Assembly: GCA_036742665.1 (NCBI GenBank)
Contig: DAINQP010000103.1
Coordinates: 1 to 20,129, forward strand
Reading direction: 5' to 3'
Length of the DNA: 20,129 nt
Source: Gp6-AA40 sp036742665
GTDB lineage: Bacteria; Acidobacteriota; Vicinamibacteria; Vicinamibacterales; UBA2999
The stretch's first letter is position 1; every line of letters begins with the position of its first letter. Shown here in pieces: positions 1 to 6,460 of the stretch. A program made the position numbers and the translations under genes. The notes below the pieces were generated by a model. The model made no database searches, was not told the DNA's origin, and worked only from the letters and a program-made list of their open reading frames with translations.

Positions 1-1
1 C

Positions 2-166
2 AACACCGCGTGCGCGCAGGCCTGTCCGGCGCGGGCCCTTGTGTTCGGCGATCTCGATGATCCCGAGAGCGCGGTTTCACGTCTGTCTCGCTCGTCGCGC
101 GGCAGCAAGCTGCTCGAAGACGTCGGGACGAAACCGAAGGTGACGTATTTGAGCCGCGGGAACTAG
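2..166 (+). CDS. 4Fe-4S iron-sulfur subunit, C-terminal end (ActB/PsrB-like), partial
   Basis: Only the last 54 residues are inside the window; the gene enters from the left with no start. The frame from base 2 to the TAG at 164-166 begins NTACAQACPARALVFGDLDD, the last cysteine cluster motif (CxxxCP) and following FGD segment typical of the 4Fe-4S dicluster subunits of the PsrB/DmsB/ActB group. The tail (GTKPKVTYL) also fits the end of ActB of alternative complex III. Such subunits pass electrons through cubane clusters at the membrane surface. It ends five bases before the NrfD-type gene, so the two are co-transcribed. Whether it is a stand-alone PsrB-type subunit or the end of a fused molybdopterin-like ActB cannot be told from this fragment. 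Confidence 0.8.
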   Translation, partial: NTACAQACPARALVFGDLDDPESAVSRLSRSSRGSKLLEDVGTKPKVTYLSRGN

Positions 167-171
167 AACAG

Positions 172-1524
172 ATGGCTCACTCGCGCATCAATAACGACCT
201 GCTCCGGCCGCTGTTCCAGACCACATGGCGGTTCTACCTGCTGGTCGGTCTGTTCGGCACGGTCGTGCTGACCGCGCTTGTCGCGTGGCTGTCACAGGCA
301 TACTTCGGTTTTGGCATCACCGGCATCAGGTGGCCGATCTACTGGGGCTTCTACGTCACCAACTTCGTCTTCTGGATCGGCATCAGCCACGCCGGCACGC
401 TCATCTCGGCAATCCTGCGTCTGGTCGATGCCGGCTGGCGCCGCCCGGTGACCCGCTGCGCCGAGGTCATCACCGTGTTCGCGCTGATGATCGGCGCGAT
501 GTTCCCGATCATCCACCTCGGCCGCCCGTGGCAGGCGTTCTGGTTGATTCCCTATCCGAGCGAGCGGCTGATCTGGCCGAACTTCCGTTCGCCACTGGTG
601 TGGGACTTCTTCGCCATCAACACCTATCTCACCGGCAGCGTGCTCTTCCTCTTCCTGCCGATGATTCCCGACTTCGCCGTGGTGCGCGACAAGGCGACGG
701 GGCTCCGCAAGAAGATCTACGGCGTCCTCGCGCTCGGCTGGCGCGGCACACCGAAGCAGTGGAACCGCCTCGAGTCGGCGATGTCGATCATGGCCGTCGC
801 CATCATCCCGGTCGCGGTCTCGGTGCACACCATCGTGTCGTTCGACTTCTCGATGGCGCCGGTGCCGATGTGGCACACGACGATCTTCGGCCCGTATTTC
901 GTGGCCGGCGCGATTTTCAGCGGCATCGCCGCTCTGCTCATCGCGATGGCAGTCCTGCGCCGCTTCCTGCACCTCCAGGAATACCTGTTGCCGATTCACT
1001 TCCAGAACCTCGGCAAGCTGCTGCTGGTGATGGCGCTGCTGTGGGGCTACTTCGTCTTCAACGAGCGGCTGGTCACCTACTACGGCAACGAGCCGAGCGA
1101 GATGGGGGTGTTCTGGCGGACGCAGCGCGAGTCGTTCGCGCCGCTCTACTGGACGATGGTGATCTGCAATTTCGTGCTGCCGGTCGTGCTGATGGGTGTC
1201 AAGTACTTCCGCACCATCACCGGCTGCGTCATCGCCTCGCTCGGTGTCATCGTCGGCATGTGGCTCGAGCGATTCCTGATCATCGTGCCGTCGCTCGGAC
1301 ACAAATACCTCCCGTACAGTTTCGCCACCTATCGCCCACAGCCGGTCGAGATCATCATCGCCATCGCGACCTTCGCCGCAATGACGCTGCTCTACGTCCT
1401 CTTCGCGAAGTTCGTGCCGATCATCTCGATCTGGGAGTTGAAGGCCGGCGATCCGACGGATCGTCTCGGCCATCCGCACAGCGCCGCCGTACGGCCGGTG
1501 CTCATGGATCGGCCGAGGGACTGA
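172..1524 (+). CDS. actC: NrfD/PsrC-type quinol-interacting membrane subunit (ActC-like)
   Basis: This 450-residue polytopic membrane protein has about ten hydrophobic helices. The opening (NDLLRPLFQTTWRFYLLVG), the WGFYVTNFVFWIGISHAGT segment, HLGRPWQAFWLIPYPSER and SFDFSMAPVPMWHTTIFGPY are hallmarks of the NrfD family and in particular of ActC of alternative complex III. In that complex ActC binds quinol and delivers electrons to the ActB iron-sulfur subunit. ATG 172 lies five bases after the upstream stop, and the stop is one base before the actD-like start, so the three genes form a tight operon. The length matches ActC. The family is secure. The assignment to complex III rather than a polysulfide-reductase-like complex rests on the DUF3341 neighbour. 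Confidence 0.88.
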   Translation: MAHSRINNDLLRPLFQTTWRFYLLVGLFGTVVLTALVAWLSQAYFGFGITGIRWPIYWGFYVTNFVFWIGISHAGTLISAILRLVDAGWRRPVTRCAEVITVFALMIGAMFPIIHLGRPWQAFWLIPYPSERLIWPNFRSPLVWDFFAINTYLTGSVLFLFLPMIPDFAVVRDKATGLRKKIYGVLALGWRGTPKQWNRLESAMSIMAVAIIPVAVSVHTIVSFDFSMAPVPMWHTTIFGPYFVAGAIFSGIAALLIAMAVLRRFLHLQEYLLPIHFQNLGKLLLVMALLWGYFVFNERLVTYYGNEPSEMGVFWRTQRESFAPLYWTMVICNFVLPVVLMGVKYFRTITGCVIASLGVIVGMWLERFLIIVPSLGHKYLPYSFATYRPQPVEIIIAIATFAAMTLLYVLFAKFVPIISIWELKAGDPTDRLGHPHSAAVRPVLMDRPRD

Positions 1525-1525
1525 C

Positions 1526-2026
1526 ATGAAAGCCATCTACGGACTCTACGGCGACGGGCAGTCCGCGCAGCAGGCCGTCAACCGCCTGCGCGCCAACGGC
1601 GTCGCTGACCGCGCGATCGTCGTGATGTCGGCGCAGCCGATGGAGGAGTTCGAGTTCGGCCACATGGACAGCAGGACGCGAATCTGGTGGATTGCGTGTC
1701 TCGGTGGTCTGCTTGGAATGGCCGCGGCGTTCGGACTCGCCTGGATCACCGAAGTGTCGTGGCCGATCAACGTCGGCGGGCTGCCGACATTCGCCTGGTG
1801 GCCGAACCTGATCATCATCTTCGAGCTGACAATGCTCGGCGCGATCCTCGCGACAGTCGTCACACTGGTTGTGACCGCTGGCCTCGGCCGACGCTCCAGC
1901 TTCTACGACCCCGCTGTGTCGGACGGAAAGATTCTCGTCGGCGTCGCGAATCCGCCCGAGGCCAGTGTTCGCGAGCTCGAGACCGCCCTCGGAGCCATAC
2001 ACGGGGCGCAGGTCAAGACGATCTAG
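1526..2026 (+). CDS. actD: DUF3341 membrane subunit (ActD-like)
   Basis: The 166-residue product starts with a soluble ferredoxin-fold-like segment (MKAIYGLYGDGQSAQQAVNR). Two transmembrane helices follow, at about residues 55-75 and 93-117, around the family signature PNLIIIFELTMLGAIL, and then a soluble tail. This layout and the signature identify DUF3341, the ActD subunit that sits beside ActC in alternative complex III. A GAGGGA stretch lies just upstream of ATG 1526. The gene abuts actC with one base between stop and start. In canonical act operons a cytochrome c gene (actE) and a second NrfD-like gene (actF) come next; here the next gene is a nitric oxide reductase 117 bases away. Confidence 0.87.
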   Translation: MKAIYGLYGDGQSAQQAVNRLRANGVADRAIVVMSAQPMEEFEFGHMDSRTRIWWIACLGGLLGMAAAFGLAWITEVSWPINVGGLPTFAWWPNLIIIFELTMLGAILATVVTLVVTAGLGRRSSFYDPAVSDGKILVGVANPPEASVRELETALGAIHGAQVKTI

Positions 2027-2045
2027 TCAACGTCCGATTCCCAAG

Positions 2046-2074
2046 TTGCGACCGCGAATTCTTTCGCGTTGCAA
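2046..2074. promoter_or_regulatory. nested inverted repeat upstream of norZ, possible operator or hairpin
   Basis: The 117-base gap between the actD-like stop and norZ contains CGCGAA (2053-2058), a four-base loop and TTCGCG (2063-2068), flanked by TTGC (2046-2049) and GCAA (2071-2074). It could be an operator or an attenuating hairpin for the NO reductase gene. I do not see a clear FNR/Dnr-type TTGAT-N4-ATCAA box or the long NsrR consensus, so no regulator can be named. Confidence 0.3.
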
Positions 2075-2143
2075 GGTCCGATATTCGGCGTTCCAATGAC
2101 ATAGACCTGCGCAGTGCCGGTCGTTTCAGGAGGAGCGCATCCG

Positions 2144-4402
2144 ATGAGTTTTCGCAGACTCTGGATCGGATTTGCCGCCGTCGTCATCATCTCGTTTGCC
2201 GTCCTCGGCTGGACTGGCATCCGGATTTACCAGCAAGCCCCGCCGGTTCCCGAACGAGTCATCAGTGTTGACGGTACAGAAGTTATCGGACCAGGAGCGA
2301 TTCACGCTGGCCAGAACGTGTGGCAATCGATTGGCGGCATGGAGCTCGGGTCGGTGTGGGGCCATGGGAGTTACGTCGCGCCCGACTGGTCCGCCGACGC
2401 GCTGCATCGTGAAGCGCTATTCATTTTGAACGCGTGGGCCGCTCCGGCATCGTTCACGTCGCTCACGCAGGAACGGCAGGCCGAGCTCGAGAGCCGGTTG
2501 CAGCAGTTGCTCCGTCGTAACACCTACGACGTCAGTACGGCCACGCTGACCGTCGATCCCATCCGGGCGCAGGCGCTTGCCGCCAATTTGGCCTACTACA
2601 CGGATGTGTTTACGAACGGCCGCGAGGAGTTCGCCATTCCCGCCGGTGCGTTGACGGATCCGGATCATCTGCGGCAGCTCACGGCCTTCTTCTTCTGGAC
2701 GTCGTGGGCCGCGTCCACGAATCGTCCAGGCGACACCGTCACCTACACGAGCAATTGGCCGTACGAGCCGCTGGTCGGCAACCGCCCGACCGGTGACACG
2801 ATCGTGTGGACGGGCGTCAGCATCATCCTGTTGCTCGCCGGCATCGGCGTGATGGCGTCGTACTACGCGTCCAGGCGCGAGCATGGACCGCTGCCGCCTC
2901 CGCCGGCCAACGATCCGCTGCTCGGCTCGGTGCCGACGCCATCCCAGCGCGCGGTCATCAAGTACTTCTGGATCGTGGCGGCGCTCATCCTCGTGCAGAT
3001 CGTTCTCGGGGTCGTCGCAGCGCATTACGGCGTCGAGGGCAATGGCTTTTACGGGTTCCCGCTCTCGGACGTCCTGCCGTACTCGGTGGCGCGCACGTGG
3101 CATGTGCAACTCGGGATCTTCTGGATTGCGACGGCGTGGCTGGCGGCGGGCCTCTATATCGGACCGGCAGTGAGCGGCGTCGAGCCGAAGTGGCAACGGC
3201 TCGGCGTCAACGTTCTGTTCGCGGCGCTGCTCATCGTCGTGGCCGGATCGATGATCGGGCAATGGCTCAGCGTCAAACGCATGCTCGGCGTCGACACCTT
3301 GTGGTTCTACCTCGGTCACAGCGGCTACGAATACATCGACCTCGGGCGGTTGTGGCAGATCGCTCTCCTGATTGGATTATTCCTGTGGCTCGCATTGATG
3401 GTCAGGGCGCTGCGGCCCGCGCTGCGAGCCGAAGGCGATCATCGTCCGCTGTTGACGTTGTTCTTGATCTCGAGCGTCGCGATCGCGGTGTTCTACATGG
3501 CCGCCCTCGGCTACGGCCGCCGTACCAATCTCGCCGTCGCGGAGTACTGGCGCTGGTGGGTCGTGCATCTATGGGTCGAGGGCTTCTTCGAGGTCTTTGC
3601 CACGGTCGTGATCGCGTTTCTCTTTGCTCGCCTGAAGCTGGTCGCGCTGAGGACCGCTGGCGAAGCGAGCCTGCTGGCCGCGACGATCTTCTTGTCGGGC
3701 GGCATCATCGGCACACTGCACCATCTCTATTTCTCCGGGACGCCGACGTTTGTGCTCGCACTCGGCTCGGTGTTCAGCGCACTGGAAGTGGTGCCGCTGC
3801 TGTTCGTGGGCTTCGAGGCCTGGGAGAATCTGCGGCTGTCCCGACGTGAGCCATGGGTGCAGAAGTATCGATGGCCGATCTACTTCTTCGTGTCGGTGGC
3901 GTTCTGGAACCTGGTCGGCGCCGGGCTCTTCGGCTTCATGATCAATCCGCCGATCGCGCTCTATTACATGCAGGGCCTCAACACGACGCCGGTCCACGGG
4001 CATGCCGCGCTGTTCGGCGTTTACGGCATGCTGGGCATCGGTCTGATGCTCTTTTCGCTGCGCGCGCTCGACCCCACAGCCGAATGGAAGGAGAGCCTCG
4101 TCAAGTTCGGTTTCTGGGCCACCAACATCGGGTTGATGGCGATGGTGACGCTCAGCCTGCTGCCGGTAGGATTGATGCAGACGTGGGCCTCAGTCGAGCA
4201 CGGCTACTGGTACGCGCGGAGTCCGGAGTTCCTGCAGACCGGCGTCATCGAGACCTTCAGGTGGCTGCGCGTGGTCGGCGACACTGTGTTCGCTGCCGGC
4301 GCAATCGCGCTGGCCGCGTTCGTCATCGGCCTGCGCACCGGCGGGTCCACACGCAACCAGCGCTTCCGGGTGCCTGCCGGCCAGCCTTTGACAACGCGCT
4401 AG
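2144..4402 (+). CDS. norZ: quinol-dependent nitric oxide reductase (qNOR)
   Basis: This is a single-polypeptide NO reductase of 752 residues that reduces NO to N2O with electrons from quinol in the cytoplasmic membrane. An N-terminal helix (residues 10-28) is followed by a periplasmic segment of about 190 residues typical of qNOR (HAGQNVWQSIGGMELGSVWG), and then by the heme-copper-oxidase-like core. Visible ligands are His320 (TWHVQLGIFW), His475 and Glu479 in HLWVEGFFEVFA, His526-His527 in GTLHHLYFSG (FeB site), and His618 and His620 in VHGHAALFG. The length is normal for qNOR and no NorC partner is nearby, as expected. ATG 2144 is preferred because AGGAGG (2128-2133) lies ten bases upstream; an in-frame GTG at 2114 precedes that site. 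A cupin gene follows ten bases later. The role is denitrification or NO detoxification. Confidence 0.96.
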   Translation: MSFRRLWIGFAAVVIISFAVLGWTGIRIYQQAPPVPERVISVDGTEVIGPGAIHAGQNVWQSIGGMELGSVWGHGSYVAPDWSADALHREALFILNAWAAPASFTSLTQERQAELESRLQQLLRRNTYDVSTATLTVDPIRAQALAANLAYYTDVFTNGREEFAIPAGALTDPDHLRQLTAFFFWTSWAASTNRPGDTVTYTSNWPYEPLVGNRPTGDTIVWTGVSIILLLAGIGVMASYYASRREHGPLPPPPANDPLLGSVPTPSQRAVIKYFWIVAALILVQIVLGVVAAHYGVEGNGFYGFPLSDVLPYSVARTWHVQLGIFWIATAWLAAGLYIGPAVSGVEPKWQRLGVNVLFAALLIVVAGSMIGQWLSVKRMLGVDTLWFYLGHSGYEYIDLGRLWQIALLIGLFLWLALMVRALRPALRAEGDHRPLLTLFLISSVAIAVFYMAALGYGRRTNLAVAEYWRWWVVHLWVEGFFEVFATVVIAFLFARLKLVALRTAGEASLLAATIFLSGGIIGTLHHLYFSGTPTFVLALGSVFSALEVVPLLFVGFEAWENLRLSRREPWVQKYRWPIYFFVSVAFWNLVGAGLFGFMINPPIALYYMQGLNTTPVHGHAALFGVYGMLGIGLMLFSLRALDPTAEWKESLVKFGFWATNIGLMAMVTLSLLPVGLMQTWASVEHGYWYARSPEFLQTGVIETFRWLRVVGDTVFAAGAIALAAFVIGLRTGGSTRNQRFRVPAGQPLTTR

Positions 4403-4412
4403 CGATAGGGCC

Positions 4413-4754
4413 ATGAGCGGGAATCACGAAGGACGAGGACTCCTCCCCATCGGACGCGCCGAGTCGCTCGCCGATTTACTGCAGGCGCAGCCACAGGGCA
4501 TCGTCAGCCGCGTCATCGCCCGCTCGGGCGGCGGCAATGTCACGCTCTTCGCGATCGACGAAGGCGAAGGATTGAGCGAGCACACCACGCCATACGACGC
4601 GCTGGCAATCATCCTCGAGGGACGAATGCGGATACAGATCGCTGACGCCGTCGTGACGGCGTCTGCGGGTCAGGTGGTCAGGATGCCGGCGAATGTGCCG
4701 CATGCGTTGCAGGCGGAACAGCGATCGCGGATGATGCTCGTGATGATGAAATGA
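4413..4754 (+). CDS. small cupin-domain protein
   Basis: The 113-residue single-domain cupin shows motif 1 around EHTTPYDALAIILEGR (His57, Glu69) and motif 2 around MPANVPHALQ (His97). The usual second histidine of motif 1 (HxH) is replaced by Thr59, so a metal site, if present, is reduced to His57, Glu69 and His97. It begins ten bases after the norZ stop and is probably in the same transcript. Cupins of this size are often found beside NO and nitrite genes, where a sensory or protective metal-binding role has been suggested; the function here is unproven. A GTAGGG-family palindrome sits just past the stop. The family call is firm, the role is not. Confidence 0.8.
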   Translation: MSGNHEGRGLLPIGRAESLADLLQAQPQGIVSRVIARSGGGNVTLFAIDEGEGLSEHTTPYDALAIILEGRMRIQIADAVVTASAGQVVRMPANVPHALQAEQRSRMMLVMMK

Positions 4755-4756
4755 GC

Positions 4757-4782
4757 GGCACGTCCACAAGGACGTGCCCTAC
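4757..4782 (-). repeat. GTAGGG-family palindromic repeat, single copy
   Basis: Bases 4757-4778 form a perfect inverted repeat: GGCACGTCC, loop ACAA, GGACGTGCC. Read on the - strand the element starts GTAGGGCACGTCC, the same as the units at 8233-8328. Its TAG (4781-4779 on the - strand) is the stop codon of the 34-residue gene, and its other edge lies two bases past the cupin stop. It thus sits exactly between two convergent genes. A 9-bp stem without a U-tract could act as a bidirectional terminator or RNA stabiliser. Confidence 0.8.
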
Positions 4783-4883
4783 CGTTCCAGTTTGCTCGCG
4801 TGCCGATCGATCACGAACCCGATCACGCCGACGACGACCATTACGCAGATGACAACGATACTGACGGTAGTGGCTAGCCCCAT
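4779..4883 (-). CDS. 34-residue single-helix membrane protein
   Basis: The - strand frame from ATG 4883 to TAG 4779 encodes a 34-residue protein, MGLATTVSIVVICVMVVVGV and onward, ending IDRHASKLER. It is one hydrophobic helix (about residues 5-25) followed by a charged, positively weighted tail, so the tail is predicted to face the cytoplasm. An AGAGAGGA ribosome binding site precedes the start. It is the third gene of the - strand operon, 21 bases after the DUF2231/DUF6644 gene. The size and layout resemble the small accessory subunits of respiratory complexes such as CydX or CcoQ. That is analogy only; I see no sequence match. The stop codon lies in a GTAGGG palindrome. Confidence 0.65.
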   Translation of the reverse strand: MGLATTVSIVVICVMVVVGVIGFVIDRHASKLER

Positions 4884-4904
4884 GTGCGTTCCTCTCTACT
4901 GGTC

Positions 4905-5837
4905 CTAAAAGGCGTTGCCGAGGAACGGCAACATGCGCCCGAAGTACATCACGCAGACCCATGACGCGATCGCCCCGAAGGCGATGGCCTTGTTCCCGAA
5001 GGAGGCGTCCTGATTGGCGCCAACCTGCCACGCTTCGTCGAACGCCGTCACGTACAGCAAGTTCAGACCGGCCAGCAGCAGGAAGCCCATCTTCCAGAAG
5101 AACGACACGTTCGACATGTACTGCTCGGGCGTCGCAATGACCCACATCATCCCGCTGAGGAGATTGATGCCCAGGCCAATCACCGCCCACGGCAGCATGC
5201 GATGGAGCGCCGAGAACGGGACAGACTTCATCATCCCCAGCATGCGCAGATTCACCAGCAGGACAACGCCGAACAGCAGCCACAGCCCGATAAAGTGCAG
5301 TGCTTCCAGTGACGGCCAAATCCAGGTGTGATCCGTGACCAGCGACTGGATCGACGCGGCATGGATCCAGTTCGGTCCAGCGGTCGGCGTGGATCCTTCC
5401 GGCATCATCTCCGGGTGGCGAATTTCGCCGCCCATCGTCGCCGTCCCTGCCATCGTCGTCAACGTGAGGAGCGAGAGGACCAGGACGAGGCCGATGTTGA
5501 TTGCGGACAGGCGATTGACGCGGCGCCATTGCCATAGGCCGAACCACGAGCAGAACCCGGTGAGCAGCATCAACGCGAACGCGACGAGCGCGCCGTCGTG
5601 ATGCTTGTGGATAGCCTCGACCGAGACGTCAGGCATCTTCTCGAGCTCCAGCCCCGTGGCGACGCCACTGAGATACGCCGGGAGCGTGATGAGCGCGATC
5701 ACGTAGAACACCTCGAGGCTCACGCGCGTCAGCGCTTCCTGGCGTCGGAGCAGGCCGAGGAGGAGCAGGCCAAGCGCGATGGCGCTGCCGATGGTCGGGA
5801 CGTGATTCAGGATGAGATGAAAATGTGGTGCGTTCAT
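4905..5837 (-). CDS. DUF2231 + DUF6644-like fusion membrane protein
   Basis: This 310-residue integral membrane protein has two halves. The N-terminal half (residues 1-150, about four helices) carries HFHLILNHVPTIGS, HKHHDG and GGEIRHPE, the histidine-rich pattern of DUF2231. The C-terminal half (residues 165-310, about four helices) begins EALHFIGLWLLFG and ends GRMLPFLG. It aligns by eye with the whole of the upstream protein in this operon (FLHTIGLATVAG ... GRLMAYIG), a DUF6644-like unit. Conserved histidines in predicted helices suggest heme b binding and a redox role, but this is inference. AGGGG lies six bases before ATG 5837. The start is nine bases after the previous stop, so the genes are co-transcribed. 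Confidence 0.75.
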   Translation of the reverse strand: MNAPHFHLILNHVPTIGSAIALGLLLLGLLRRQEALTRVSLEVFYVIALITLPAYLSGVATGLELEKMPDVSVEAIHKHHDGALVAFALMLLTGFCSWFGLWQWRRVNRLSAINIGLVLVLSLLTLTTMAGTATMGGEIRHPEMMPEGSTPTAGPNWIHAASIQSLVTDHTWIWPSLEALHFIGLWLLFGVVLLVNLRMLGMMKSVPFSALHRMLPWAVIGLGINLLSGMMWVIATPEQYMSNVSFFWKMGFLLLAGLNLLYVTAFDEAWQVGANQDASFGNKAIAFGAIASWVCVMYFGRMLPFLGNAF

Positions 5838-5846
5838 GGTTGTCCC

Positions 5847-6344
5847 CTAGCTCCCAAGCCCCGCCACAGGACCGATGTAGGCCATCAACCGGCCGGCAGT
5901 TGTCGCCGCCACCCAGAACACCAGGGACGAGAGCGCCAGCATCCGCGACTGGCTGGTCACCGGATGGGCATCGACGTCGGGGTCCGCGAAAACTCGCTTC
6001 TTCAACAACTGTAGGCTGATCAACGCCAGAATGATGAACAGCAATTTAATGTAGAAGACCGGGCTCCTCAGCTTGGTCTCGGCGTCGGCAATGAGCAAAG
6101 TGACGCCCGACAATGCGGTCACGCCGAATGCGGCCCAGATGAAGGGAAAGAAGCGGTTGAGTGGCGCGAGTGGGATTCGCGATGCTACGCCCAGGACACG
6201 CAAATCGATGGCGCCGCTGAGACCGGCGACGGTGGCCAGCCCAATTGTGTGCAGGAAGAGGATGGCCGGATATCCCAGCAGCGAGCCGCTCTCCCGGACC
6301 CAGTCCATGACGGCGCTGTGCTGGAGCTGAATAATGAAGTCCAT
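5847..6344 (-). CDS. DUF6644-like membrane protein
   Basis: This 165-residue, four-helix membrane protein is the first gene of a three-gene - strand operon. Key features are FLHTIGLATVAGLSGAIDLRVLG in helix 1 (histidine within the membrane) and TTAGRLMAYIG in the last helix; both patterns recur in the C-terminal half of the next gene. ATG 6344 (MDFIIQLQHSAVMDW) is chosen because upstream in-frame sequence (MFPRVAPQPCRR) does not look like this family. The ribosome binding site is weak, with AAGGGA rather far upstream. It is transcribed divergently from the fused metallo-beta-lactamase gene across a 116-base gap. Function is unknown; a heme-linked role is possible. Confidence 0.75.
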   Translation of the reverse strand: MDFIIQLQHSAVMDWVRESGSLLGYPAILFLHTIGLATVAGLSGAIDLRVLGVASRIPLAPLNRFFPFIWAAFGVTALSGVTLLIADAETKLRSPVFYIKLLFIILALISLQLLKKRVFADPDVDAHPVTSQSRMLALSSLVFWVAATTAGRLMAYIGPVAGLGS

Positions 6345-6446
6345 ACTGAAAGTCGTGTCCCTTCGACAGGGCTGGGGTGCAACCCTCGGAAACATTCGTT
6401 TGGGTGGAATCGACCGTAGAGTCTCTCACAGGTTGGCCGCCGGTAG

Positions 6447-6452
6447 TAATAT
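6447..6452 (+). promoter_or_regulatory. possible -10 element for a leaderless transcript
   Basis: TAATAT at 6447-6452 lies eight bases upstream of ATG 6461, within TAGTAATATTCCCGCCC. Transcription from it would begin at or next to the start codon, and no Shine-Dalgarno sequence precedes this ATG. No good -35 match is visible, so the call is tentative. Confidence 0.3.
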
Positions 6453-6460
6453 TCCCGCCC

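Noticed and set aside
292..1536. A 414-codon open frame antisense to the NrfD gene
   Set aside because: Composition is His/Arg/Asp-rich without hydrophobic or domain structure; it is the shadow of a real membrane protein gene in GC-rich DNA.
2114..2143. GTG 2114 as start of norZ
   Set aside because: The AGGAGG ribosome binding site lies downstream of this GTG and ten bases before ATG 2144, where the membrane-anchor sequence begins.
2417..3319. A 300-codon open frame antisense to norZ
   Set aside because: Arg/Asp/His-rich translation with no recognisable motif, opposite a gene with clear catalytic ligands.
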